From JBOHBN01 sp050698355 (GTDB taxonomy: Bacteria > Actinomycetota > Actinomycetes > Streptosporangiales > WHST01): a DNA stretch of 20,864 bases. The DNA is taken from NCBI GenBank assembly GCA_050698355.1, contig JBOHBN010000044.1, forward strand, positions 1 through 20,864, in the 5' to 3' direction. The notes under the pieces were generated by a model that saw only the letters and a program-made list of their open reading frames with translations, was not told the origin of the DNA and searched no databases. Below, piece by piece: positions 15,201 through 20,864 of the stretch; within the stretch, counting starts at the first letter, position 1; each line of letters begins with the position of its first letter. Made by a program: the position numbers and the translations under genes.

Positions 15201-15715
15201 CCGGCGACACGCGTGGTGGCGCCCGCATCCTCGGTAGCCTGCGATCGACCAATGGCACGGGTGCCGTGCGTATGCAGGACCGCTTCGATACCGATATCGA
15301 TGATCTGTGGTCGGCGCTCACCGAAACTGAGCGCCTCGGCCGTTGGCTCGGCGAGGTCGAGGGCGATCTGCGGTTGGACGGGCAGTTCCGCGCACGCTTC
15401 TTCGCCACCGGATGGGAAGGCACCGGGCACGTCCAAGAGTGCGAACCCCCGCAGCGGTTCCTGGTGCTGACTAGCGAGGAGGACGAGGGCGAGCACGCCA
15501 TCGAGGCCACACTGACCGCCGACGGCGATCACACAATCCTGGTCATCGAGGAACGGGGCATGCCGCCGGATCAGCTCGCCGCCTACGGTGCCGGGTTGCA
15601 GGTCCACGTCGAAGATCTCGCCGCGCACATCGCCTCGCGTGAGCGCCGCGACGCGCAAGCGCGGTGGGCCGAGCTCTTGCCTGCCTATCAAGACCTGGCG
15701 CCCACGGGCAGCTGA
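15197..15715 (+). CDS. SRPBCC (AHSA1-like) domain protein
   Basis: This 172-residue protein has a START/Bet v1-like fold of the AHSA1 type. It shows the typical MQDRFDTDIDDLWSALTETE, RLGRWLGEVEGDLRLDGQFR, then GTGHVQECEPPQRFLVLT and a late HTILVIEERGM. These proteins have a deep hydrophobic pocket, and their ligands are mostly unknown. ArsR-SRPBCC pairs are very common in actinomycetes. The ATG overlaps the ArsR stop and has AAGGAG inside the end of the ArsR gene, so the two are translated together. It should be repressed with ArsR at the upstream operator. Confidence 0.9.
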   Translation: MTGDTRGGARILGSLRSTNGTGAVRMQDRFDTDIDDLWSALTETERLGRWLGEVEGDLRLDGQFRARFFATGWEGTGHVQECEPPQRFLVLTSEEDEGEHAIEATLTADGDHTILVIEERGMPPDQLAAYGAGLQVHVEDLAAHIASRERRDAQARWAELLPAYQDLAPTGS

Positions 15716-15729
15716 CATAGGGATGACGG

Positions 15730-16104
15730 ATGTCTGATGCGATCAAGCTCAGCGGAGCGACCCTCGACTGCCCGGATGCGCGGCAACTGGCTGGCTTCTA
15801 CGCCGCCATCACCGACGGGACAGTGAGCTTTGCCAACGACTCCTGGGCCATCGTCGACGGGCCGGGCGGACATATCGAGTTTCAGACCGTGCCCGACTAC
15901 CAGCCGCCGCGATGGTCCCACCCCGCCTCATCCATCCAGATGCATCTCGACTTCTACGTCGACGACCGGACTGCGAGCGAGGCCCGGGTGCTGGCAGCCG
16001 GTGCGACCAAGTACGAGTTCCAGCCCAACGACGACCACTGCTCGGTCTTCGCAGACCCGGCCGGGCACGCGTTCTGCCTTTCGACCTGGGGAGAACCCAG
16101 CTGA
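15730..16104 (+). CDS. VOC (glyoxalase/bleomycin-resistance) family protein
   Basis: This 124-residue protein carries the VOC beta-alpha-beta-beta-beta modules: ATLDCPDARQLAGFYAAITD, then IEFQTVPDYQPPRW, IQMHLDFYVDD and FADPAGHAFCLST. The sequence HLDFYVDD and the closing DPAGHAFCL are characteristic of the actinobacterial glyoxalase-like group. Metal-site candidates are in the HLDF and IEF strands, but a substrate cannot be read off. AGGGATGA lies five bases before the ATG, and the gap from the SRPBCC stop is 14 bases. It is therefore the third gene of the ArsR-controlled operon, perhaps acting with the SRPBCC protein on a small molecule. Confidence 0.9.
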   Translation: MSDAIKLSGATLDCPDARQLAGFYAAITDGTVSFANDSWAIVDGPGGHIEFQTVPDYQPPRWSHPASSIQMHLDFYVDDRTASEARVLAAGATKYEFQPNDDHCSVFADPAGHAFCLSTWGEPS

Positions 16105-16111
16105 CGCGCGT

Positions 16112-16126
16112 CCGGCCAGGGGCCGG
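16112..16126 (+). terminator. Short GC hairpin after the VOC gene
   Basis: CCGGCC and GGCCGG form a perfect 6-bp stem with a three-base loop, eight bases after the VOC stop. A second small stem (CTGGG/CCCAG, 16086-16100) overlaps the end of the gene. No T-run follows. This is plausible as the end of the ArsR operon but weak on its own. Confidence 0.4.
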
Positions 16127-16252
16127 TAGCCGAGACAGGGCACGCCGAGATCGAGTCAGGTCTGCTCGACCACGTCCGGAGCGAGGCACAACAGTCAGCG
16201 ACACCAAGTCACACTTGGCGATCGGCATGCGAGACGAGTCCTGGACGCCGGG

Positions 16253-16258
16253 CCATAC
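16253..16258 (+). promoter_or_regulatory. -10 element for a leaderless DUF4177 gene
   Basis: CATACT, close to the TATAAT/TANNNT consensus, ends eight bases before the ATG at 16267. There is no ribosome binding site between them. That spacing puts transcription start on or next to the ATG. No convincing -35 is visible. Confidence 0.45.
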
Positions 16259-16266
16259 TTCCGGAC

Positions 16267-16473
16267 ATGCGTGAGTACAAAGTGATTACCGAGAAGGACA
16301 GCAGCTTCCGCGGTAAGTTTGACCCGGAAGCGATCGAGGACGCCCTCAACCAGTACGCAGCCGACGGCTGGCGAGTCGTCAACGCTCTGCACATCGCCAA
16401 CGTCATGAAGAGCTTTAGCGCCGAGATCATGGTCGTGCTGGAACGATCTCACGAGCAGGAGGCTGTCGCCTGA
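16267..16473 (+). CDS. DUF4177 family small protein
   Basis: This 68-residue protein begins MREYKVITEKDSSFRGKFDP, then EAIEDALNQYAADGWRVVNA and a final strand SAEIMVVLERS. The pattern (opening EYKV strand, a helix ending in YAADGWRVV, closing strand ending in LER) is the DUF4177 signature. The function of the family is unknown. It stands alone after the ArsR operon, with its own -10 and probably a leaderless transcript. The downstream hydrolase remnant is 61 bases away. Confidence 0.8.
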   Translation: MREYKVITEKDSSFRGKFDPEAIEDALNQYAADGWRVVNALHIANVMKSFSAEIMVVLERSHEQEAVA

Positions 16474-16534
16474 CGCTGACCGGCGGGTAGGCGTCGCGGC
16501 CCCCGCCGGCAACGTCTCGGGCAGACTGTGTGAA

Positions 16535-17293
16535 ATGTTCGAGGGCTTTGCCGAAGAGATGGTCTCGGCCGACGATGTGGACTTGTGGGTCCGGCACGCA
16601 GGGACGGGGCCGCGGTTCTGCTCTTGCATGGACACCCTCGTACGTCAGCCACGTGGCATCGGGTCGCTCCCCGGTTGGTCGAGCGCGGCTTCACCGTGGT
16701 CTGTGCCGATTTGCCCGGCTACGGCCAGTCAGGCAAGCCAACGCCGACCGTCGACCATGTTCCACACTCCAAGCGGGCCGGTGCCCGCCAACTGCTGGCC
16801 GCGATGCGCTCACTCGGCCACGAGCGATTCGCGGTCGTTGGCCACGACCGGGGCAGCTACTACGGGCTGCGGCTGGCCCTGGATCACCCAGAGCACGTCA
16901 CCCGCGTGGCGCTGCTGGACTGTTTGCCGATCAGCGAGCACCTCGACCGCACGAATGCGCGATTCGCCACCGCGTGGTGGCACTGGTTCTTCTTCGCTCA
17001 ACCAGACCTGCCCGAACGAGTCATCACCACCGACCCAGGTGCCTGGTACCACGGCGACCCGAAAGCGATGGGGGAAGAGAACTACCAGGAATGGCGAGCC
17101 GCCGTCCACGACCCCGAGGTGATTCGCGGCATGTTGGAGGACTACCGAGCTGGCCTGGCCGTCGACGCCGACCATGAACGGGCCGACCGTGCGGCCGAGC
17201 GGCGGGTGCAGCAACCGCTCCTCGTGTTGTGGTCCACCCGCGACGATCTCGAGGACCTGTACGGCGACCCTTTGGTGATCTGGCGGACGTGGG
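16535..17293 (+). pseudogene. Alpha/beta hydrolase (haloacetate dehalogenase-like), frameshifted and cut by a transposon
   Basis: The gene starts at ATG 16535 with MFEGFAEEMVSADDVDLWVR and HAGTGP. At about 16609-16613 the homologous reading moves to another frame (AVLLLHGHPRTSATWHRVAP), as expected from loss of one base. The rest follows with DLPGYGQSGKP, the nucleophile elbow VVGHDRGSYYGLRLALDHPE (Asp nucleophile, as in haloalkane and haloacetate dehalogenases), and LLVLWSTRDDLEDLYGDPL near the acid. Similarity ends at IWRTW exactly where the transposon begins at 17294. The catalytic histidine segment (GHHxAEE-like) is therefore missing. The protein cannot be active. A -10-like CAGACT (16522-16527) sits seven bases before the start. 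Confidence 0.82.
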
Positions 17294-17329
17294 TGTTGGG
17301 CGTCATTCGGGGTGAGGATGTAGGGGCCG
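17294..17329 (+). repeat. Left terminal inverted repeat
   Basis: The 36 bases start TGTTGGGCGTCATTCGGGG and contain the core GTGAGGATG at 17312-17320. They match the reverse complement of 20674-20709 at 31 of 36 positions; mismatches are at positions 6, 12, 18, 29 and 32. A looser related stretch (GGTTGAGCAGGACCGTAGGGG) follows at about 17344-17364 and may be a second transposase site. Confidence 0.88.
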
Positions 17330-17361
17330 GTCGGCGTCGTCTGGGTTGAGCAGGACCGTAG

Positions 17362-17388
17362 GGGCAGCTCGGTGGAGTTGCCCTTTTT
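17362..17388 (+). terminator. Intrinsic terminator inside the left end of the transposon
   Basis: GGGCAGCTC and GAGTTGCCC form a 9-bp stem (one G-T pair) with a GGTG loop, followed directly by TTTTT. This is a textbook Rho-independent terminator facing rightward. It would stop host transcription entering from the left flank before the transposition genes. Confidence 0.85.
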
Positions 17389-17427
17389 CGTGTGCGGCGA
17401 CAACGTGATCACGTCCGGTGAAGGTGA

Positions 17428-17467
17428 GGCCCTCCCGGATGTCTCGTGAGGGAGCGCCGGGAGGGCC
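17428..17467 (+). promoter_or_regulatory. Leader hairpin before the first transposon gene
   Basis: GGCCCTCCCGG and CCGGGAGGGCC form a perfect 11-bp stem with an 18-base loop, ending 13 bases before the ribosome binding site of the first transposon gene. No T-run follows. It may weaken readthrough or form a second barrier after the terminator at 17362. The promoter of the transposon operon was not clearly identified. Confidence 0.55.
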
Positions 17468-17489
17468 GTGAAAGGTGCTCGGAGGCACC

Positions 17490-18116
17490 GTGGTCACGGT
17501 AAGTGCGAACTCGTGCGAGGTCGAGTGTCAACTGCAGGACGGCCGGTTGTGCTGCCCGCGATGCGGTGAGCGGTTGGCTCCGTGGGGGCATGCCCGGCAG
17601 CGGATGCTGCGGGAGGCGGCCCATCGGCGATGGTGGCTGCGGCCGCGGCGGTCTCGGTGTACTGGCTGCGGGGGCACGCATGTGTTGTTGCCGGTCAGGG
17701 CTCTGCTGCGTAGGGCGGATTCGGTGGCAGTGATTGGTGCCGCTCTGGCGGAGAAGGCTTCCGGTGGCGGCGGGTATCGGCTTATCGCGGCCCGGCTGGT
17801 CCGTCCGGCTTCGACGGTGCGGGGCTGGCTACGGCGGTTTTCCGCTCGAGCGGTCTCGATCCGGGATGGGTTCACCGTCTTGGCTTGTGAGCTGGATCCG
17901 GATCCGGTGCTGCCCTTGCCGGGCGATTCGGCACTGGCGGATGCGGTCGCTGCGATCGGCGCTGCGAAGACCGCGATGGTCGCGCGCTGGCCGCAGATGG
18001 TGACCGCGGTGTCGGGCTGGGAGCTGGCCAGCGCGGTCACCACGGGCCGGCTGCTGTCCCCGACCACCGCGATCGAGTCGAGCAACACCAGTCGCCTCTT
18101 CCGGCCCGGCCGGTAG
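17490..18116 (+). CDS. Zinc-ribbon/HTH protein (DUF6431-like), transposon accessory
   Basis: This protein has 208 residues from GTG 17490, chosen because GGAGG lies four bases before it; the in-frame GTG at 17475 has no site of equal quality. A four-cysteine zinc ribbon is formed by C22-x2-C25 (CPRC) and C57-x2-C60 (CTGC), with Arg/Trp-rich sequence between, as in DUF6431 and the zf-ISL3 domain. A helix-turn-helix-like region follows at about 93-118 (GGGYRLIAARLVRPASTVRGWL). The C-terminal half is Ala-rich with no motif I can name and ends with TTAIESSNTSRLFRPGR. Proteins of this type occur beside AAA ATPase/transposase pairs. DNA binding is likely, but a role in target choice, end binding or repression is inference. 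Its stop lies 51 bases before the transposase start, with an RBS-covering hairpin between. Confidence 0.75.
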   Translation: MVTVSANSCEVECQLQDGRLCCPRCGERLAPWGHARQRMLREAAHRRWWLRPRRSRCTGCGGTHVLLPVRALLRRADSVAVIGAALAEKASGGGGYRLIAARLVRPASTVRGWLRRFSARAVSIRDGFTVLACELDPDPVLPLPGDSALADAVAAIGAAKTAMVARWPQMVTAVSGWELASAVTTGRLLSPTTAIESSNTSRLFRPGR

Positions 18117-18125
18117 TCCCGGCAG

Positions 18126-18156
18126 CCTCTCGCTTGTTGATCACCCAAGCGAGAGG
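18126..18156 (+). promoter_or_regulatory. Hairpin covering the transposase ribosome binding site
   Basis: CCTCTCGCTTG and CAAGCGAGAGG form a perfect 11-bp stem with a nine-base loop. The 3' arm contains most of the GAGAGGAG ribosome binding site for the ATG at 18167. The upstream gene's stop is at 18114-18116, so a ribosome finishing there would reach into the stem. That would couple transposase translation to translation of the zinc-ribbon protein. Confidence 0.65.
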
Positions 18157-18166
18157 AGAGCCGCTG

Positions 18167-19582
18167 ATGCCGGTATCGGAAGAGGAACACCGTCGGCGGG
18201 CCGAACGGGCCCGCCGAGTGGCGTTGTTTCGCTATGAGTTGATCCAGGACGCCTGCGACCCTGGCCTATCGACCAAGCAGCGCGGGCGGCTGGTCCGTGA
18301 GCTGGCCGCCGCCGAGTACACCGGCCCGTTCGGCGAGCCAATGCGAGTCTCGAGAGGCACGATCGACCGGTGGATCCGGTGGTGGCGCACCGGCGGGTTC
18401 GAGGCCCTGGTGCCCACCCCGGCTCGGGTGGAACCCCGCACCCCGGCCGAGGTGCTTGCCACCGCGATGGCACTGAAGCGGGAAAACCCCGACCGCACCG
18501 CCACCCAGGTGGCGCGGATCCTGCGGACCCAGTCCGGCTGGGCGCCCTCGGAGCGCACGCTGCAGCGGCACTTCATCCGCTGCGGGCTCGACCGGCAAGC
18601 ACCGGGGAAACCCCAGGTCTTCGGGCGATTCGAGGCTGAGCGGGTCAACGAGTTGTGGACCGGGGATGCCCTGCACGGCCCGAAGATCGGCGGGCGCAAG
18701 ACCTACCTGTTCTGCTTCCTCGATGACCGCTCACGAGCCGCGGTCGGCTACCGGTTCGGCTACGCCGAAGACACCGTCCGGCTCGCAGCCGCCCTGCGCC
18801 CGGCCCTGGCCGCCCGCGGAGTGCCCGAGCAGGTCTACGTGGACAACGGCAGCGCGTTCGTCGACTCGTGGCTGCTGCGGGCCTGCGCCGTACTCGGCAT
18901 CAAGCTCGTGCACTCCACCCCGCACCGGCCCCAAGGCCGAGGGAAGATCGAACGTTTCTTCCGCACCGTGCGCGAGCAGTTCCTCGTCGAGATCGACGAC
19001 GACACGCTGTCTGACCTGGCCACGCTGAACCGCTACTTCACCGCCTGGGTCGAAACCGTCTACCACACCACGACCCACTCCGAAACCGGGGCGCCGCCGC
19101 TGGCCCGCTGGAGCCAAGGCGTCCCCGAGCCGCTGCCCCGCCCAGACCGCGCCCAGTTGCACGAGGCGTTCCTGTGGTCTGCCCAGCGCACGGTGACCAA
19201 GACCGCCACCGTCTCGCTGCACGGCAACATCTACCAGGTCGATCCCGCCCTTATCGGCCGCAAAGTGGAGCTGGTCTTCGACCCGTTCGACCTCTCCGGC
19301 GTCGAGGTACGCCACGCCGGGCACCGGTATGGGCCCGCCACCGGGTTCTCCATCGGTCGGCACGCCCACCCCAAAGCACAACCCGAACTGCCCGAAGCCG
19401 AACCGGTGCCAGCGACCGGGATCGACTACCTGCGCCTGGTCGACGCCGTCCACACCGGGCAGCTCGCCGACCGCATCAACTTCCACGCCCTTGCCGGCCA
19501 CGACACCCCGACGGCTGCCGACACCCCCGAGGCCGCCCAGGGCGAGGACCCGAGCGCCGAGACCACCACGCAGACCCCATGA
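18167..19582 (+). CDS. DDE transposase (TniA/Mu-type, DD35E)
   Basis: This protein has 471 residues from ATG 18167; the in-frame TTG at 18134 would fall inside the hairpin loop region and has no ribosome binding site. N-terminal HTH segments (about 33-78, VSRGTIDRWIRWWRTGGFEAL, and about 110-140, with SERTLQRHFIRCGL) precede an RNase H-like core. The catalytic triad is D167 (WTGDALHG), D226 (YVDNGSAF) and E262 (PQGRGKIERFF), giving exactly 35 residues between the last two. A Mu-transposase-type beta-barrel follows at about 342-385 (VSLHGNIYQVDPALIGRKVE). The C-terminal tail (about 415-471) is acidic and likely contacts the ATPase. No TnsA nuclease is seen, so replicative or cointegrate transposition is likely by analogy with Tn5053. 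The stop overlaps the next ATG. Confidence 0.93.
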   Translation: MPVSEEEHRRRAERARRVALFRYELIQDACDPGLSTKQRGRLVRELAAAEYTGPFGEPMRVSRGTIDRWIRWWRTGGFEALVPTPARVEPRTPAEVLATAMALKRENPDRTATQVARILRTQSGWAPSERTLQRHFIRCGLDRQAPGKPQVFGRFEAERVNELWTGDALHGPKIGGRKTYLFCFLDDRSRAAVGYRFGYAEDTVRLAAALRPALAARGVPEQVYVDNGSAFVDSWLLRACAVLGIKLVHSTPHRPQGRGKIERFFRTVREQFLVEIDDDTLSDLATLNRYFTAWVETVYHTTTHSETGAPPLARWSQGVPEPLPRPDRAQLHEAFLWSAQRTVTKTATVSLHGNIYQVDPALIGRKVELVFDPFDLSGVEVRHAGHRYGPATGFSIGRHAHPKAQPELPEAEPVPATGIDYLRLVDAVHTGQLADRINFHALAGHDTPTAADTPEAAQGEDPSAETTTQTP

Positions 19583-19779
19583 CCCCCACCTCACCGCGGG
19601 CATCACTCCGCGAGATCACCGACTTGACCAGCTGGGCAGCTGCCCTGACCCGACCCGGCGCCCACCGCGACCCCGACGAGGTGGCCGCGTTCCTGACGGC
19701 CAAGGCCGCCCTGCTCGCCCGCCTCACCGACGAGGACAACCCCGCCACCTCCACCACGGAACAGGACCAGCCTTCATGA
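19579..19779 (+). CDS. Small helical protein between transposase and ATPase
   Basis: This gene encodes 66 residues, with ATGA overlaps at both ends (transposase stop at 19580, ATPase start at 19776). The middle reads LREITDLTSWAAALTR and DEVAAFLTAKAALLARL, suggesting two amphipathic helices, followed by a polar tail. I recognise no domain. The precise overlaps and the protein-like composition argue for a translated gene rather than a spacer. A role as a link or modulator between transposase and ATPase is a guess based on position. Confidence 0.7.
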   Translation: MTPTSPRASLREITDLTSWAAALTRPGAHRDPDEVAAFLTAKAALLARLTDEDNPATSTTEQDQPS

Positions 19780-20588
19780 TCGAACGCCTGCAAGCCCACT
19801 GGGGATTCACCCGCATGCCCTTCGGCAAGGACCTCGCCCCAAGCATGCTGCATCGACACGCCACCCACGCCGAGGCCGCCGCCCGCATCGGCTGGTGTGT
19901 CTCCGAGCATGCCCTCGGGGTGATCACCGGCGAAGTCGGGGTCGGCAAGACCGTCGCTGCCCGAGCCGCCCTGGCTGCCCTCGACCCAGCCCGGCACACC
20001 ATCATCTACCTAGGAAACCCCACCGTCGGGGCGCGAGGGATCTACCACACCATCGTGGCCAGCCTCGGTGGCCAACCGCGGTTTCATAACCACGCCCTGA
20101 TCCCGCAGGCCGCCGATGCGCTGGCCTCCGAGGCCGCCGAGCGGGGCCGCACCCCCGTGCTCGTCGTCGACGAGGCCCACCTGCTCGCCCACGAGCACCT
20201 CGATGCGATCCGGATGCTGACCAACCACGACCTCGACTCCCGATCCCCCTTCGCCTGCCTGCTCCTCGGCCAGCCCACCCTGCGGCGGAAGATGAAACTC
20301 GGCGTGCTCGCCGCCCTCGACCAGCGCATCGCCGTGCGCTACCAGATGCCCGGCATGAGCCCCACCGACACCGGCGACTACCTCCGCCACCACCTGGCCC
20401 TGGCCGGCCGCTCCGACACCCTATTCTCCGACGACGCCACCAACCTGATCCACCAGACCGGCCGCGGCATCCCCAGGACAGTCAACAACCTCGCCGTCGC
20501 CGCCCTACTGGCCGCCTACGCCGACGACAAAACCATCGTCGACGAAAACGCCACCCGCGCCGCGGTCACCGAAGTCACGACAGACTAA
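19776..20588 (+). CDS. AAA+ ATPase, transposition regulator (TniB/TnsC/ExeA-like)
   Basis: This protein has 270 residues. The opening YxxHWGFTxxPF-like segment (LQAHWGFTRMPFGKDL) is typical of ExeA/TniB ATPases. Walker A is GEVGVGKT (52-59), Walker B VLVVDEAH (128-135), a sensor-1-like strand CLLLGQP (161-167), an arginine-finger candidate R184 in LDQRI, and the sensor-2 region GRGIPRTVNNLA (229-240). Such ATPases assemble on target DNA, activate the transposase and give target immunity in Tn7, Mu and Tn5053. The ATG overlaps the preceding gene by four bases, so the longer frame upstream is a shadow of the transposase. It is the last gene of the operon and is followed by a terminator 25 bases later. 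Confidence 0.93.
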   Translation: MIERLQAHWGFTRMPFGKDLAPSMLHRHATHAEAAARIGWCVSEHALGVITGEVGVGKTVAARAALAALDPARHTIIYLGNPTVGARGIYHTIVASLGGQPRFHNHALIPQAADALASEAAERGRTPVLVVDEAHLLAHEHLDAIRMLTNHDLDSRSPFACLLLGQPTLRRKMKLGVLAALDQRIAVRYQMPGMSPTDTGDYLRHHLALAGRSDTLFSDDATNLIHQTGRGIPRTVNNLAVAALLAAYADDKTIVDENATRAAVTEVTTD

Positions 20589-20613
20589 GCACCACCGCGT
20601 CACCACGCACACC

Positions 20614-20647
20614 AAGGCCCCGCCCGGCACCACCGGACGGGGCCTTT
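20614..20647 (+). terminator. Intrinsic terminator inside the right end of the transposon
   Basis: AAGGCCCCGCCCGG and CCGGACGGGGCCTT pair over 14 bases with one C-A mismatch, with a five-base loop and a short T-run. It lies 25 bases after the ATPase stop and ends the transposon operon before the right repeat. The A-run on the other side means it could also work leftward. Confidence 0.85.
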
Positions 20648-20658
20648 CCACATCCGTT

Positions 20659-20667
20659 CATCCTCAC
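20659..20667 (-). repeat. Subterminal copy of the inverted-repeat core
   Basis: On the minus strand GTGAGGATG recurs 24 bases inside the identical core of the right terminal repeat (20683-20691). The context (GGTGAGGATGAACGG) is partly shared. This looks like a second transposase-binding site at the right end, as multiple end sites are usual in Tn7-group elements. Confidence 0.5.
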
Positions 20668-20673
20668 CAGCAA

Positions 20674-20709
20674 CGGCGCCAACATCCTCACGCCGAACGA
20701 CGCGCAACA
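20674..20709 (-). repeat. Right terminal inverted repeat
   Basis: Read on the minus strand it starts TGTTGCGCGTCGTTCGGCG and matches the left repeat at 31 of 36 positions. It ends in CAACA on the plus strand, and the next five bases (GAGGC) do not copy the left flank (GTGGG). Confidence 0.88.
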
Positions 20710-20864
20710 GAGGCTCCGATCAATGAGCTCACGGCGCCAACCACGGAGCATCCCTCGCATCATGAGCGGACCCGCGCGAAGCTGCTCTGGGCGATACTCG
20801 GCCTGCTCGGAAGTGTGATCGTAGCCACAGGTGTCGGCGCTTTCATCGGCGGCGACACCTGGAC
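20710..20864 (+). CDS. Partial membrane-protein reading frame at the right edge
   Basis: The frame beginning at 20710 is open to the window end and reads polar sequence, then RTRAKLLWAILGLLG and SVIVATGVGAFIGGDTW, one convincing transmembrane helix after a charged cytoplasmic stretch. No ATG, GTG or TTG with a ribosome binding site lies between the transposon end and the helix. Its true start was either removed by the insertion or lies within the repeat. It does not continue the hydrolase interrupted on the left. The family is not recognised. Confidence 0.35.

Larger units (their letters stand above)
17294..20709. mobile_element. 3416-bp four-gene transposon (Tn7/Tn5053-related, compact)
   Basis: The element is bounded by 36-bp imperfect inverted repeats beginning TGTTG and ending CAACA, that is TGT...ACA as in Tn7-group and IS21-group elements. 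It encodes, all on the plus strand, a zinc-ribbon/HTH protein, a DD35E transposase with Mu-type C-terminal region, a 66-residue protein and an AAA+ ATPase. The last three genes overlap by four bases each. Intrinsic terminators lie just inside both ends. No TnsA, TniQ or resolvase gene is present. The flanking five bases differ (GTGGG left, GAGGC right), so no target duplication remains. The left end interrupts a hydrolase gene; the right flank is a different gene. Confidence 0.85.

Noticed and set aside
16810..17412. 200-residue minus-strand frame spanning the left transposon end
   Set aside because: It is antisense to the hydrolase remnant and simply runs through the inverted repeat; no ribosome binding site or domain is present.
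19329..20588. 419-residue version of the AAA+ ATPase
   Set aside because: The first 149 residues are a Pro/Arg/Thr-rich shadow of the transposase and small gene. The ATG at 19776 gives the family's normal start.
20659..20691. Possible CRISPR-like repeat pair (GTGAGGATG twice)
   Set aside because: There are only two 9-base copies, inside a transposon end. There is no array, and no cas gene anywhere in the window.
17294..20709. Classification as an IS21 element (IstA/IstB)
   Set aside because: The ATPase opens with an ExeA/TniB-type segment and has sensor-2 features unlike DnaC-like IstB. Two further genes are present that IS21 lacks.

Overview
This 20.9 kb window is high-GC DNA with GTG and TTG start codons, purine-rich ribosome binding sites, short ATGA overlaps and several probably leaderless genes. 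That points to an actinomycete; I cannot name the genus from sequence alone. No rRNA, tRNA or CRISPR array was seen.

Layout. (a) 1-153 is the 5' end of an IspD/TarI-type cytidylyltransferase, divergent from a large RND-family efflux permease (363-4166). That permease carries a complete HIT-type nucleotide-hydrolase domain fused in frame to its cytoplasmic C-terminus. (b) A 16-bp perfect hairpin separates it from a convergent five-gene peptide ABC importer operon on the minus strand (10405 down to 4247): lipoprotein binding protein, two permeases, two ATPases. The two longer intergenic gaps in this operon each hold a hairpin. (c) 10605-11051 encodes a small YkvA/DUF1232 membrane protein.

(d) 11.05-17.3 kb is a decayed accessory zone. 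It holds a multiply frameshifted Rhs/YD-repeat remnant, a serine-recombinase fragment, a frameshifted small gene, an intact RibD/DHFR-like reductase, and two head-to-head truncated genes (GntR/TetR regulator and a membrane protein) that look like the scar of one deletion. An intact ArsR - SRPBCC - VOC operon follows, with an 18-bp palindromic operator lying on its promoter. After that come a DUF4177 protein and a dehalogenase-like alpha/beta hydrolase that is both frameshifted and cut off by a transposon.

(e) 17294-20709 is a self-contained 3416-bp transposon with 36-bp terminal inverted repeats (TGT...ACA, 31/36 identical). It has four tightly packed genes: a zinc-ribbon/HTH protein (DUF6431-like), a DD35E transposase with a Mu/TniA-type C-terminal region, a 66-residue protein, and an AAA+ ATPase of the TniB/TnsC/ExeA type. 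Intrinsic terminators sit inside both ends, and a hairpin covers the transposase ribosome binding site. It resembles a compact relative of the Tn7/Tn5053 group without a visible TniQ or resolvase, with the zinc-ribbon protein as a candidate accessory or targeting factor. The flanks show no target duplication and belong to different genes, so this copy has probably been involved in a rearrangement. (f) 20710-20864 is the start of an unrelated membrane-protein reading frame.

The strongest candidates for something undescribed are the RND-HIT fusion and the organisation and control of the four-gene transposon.
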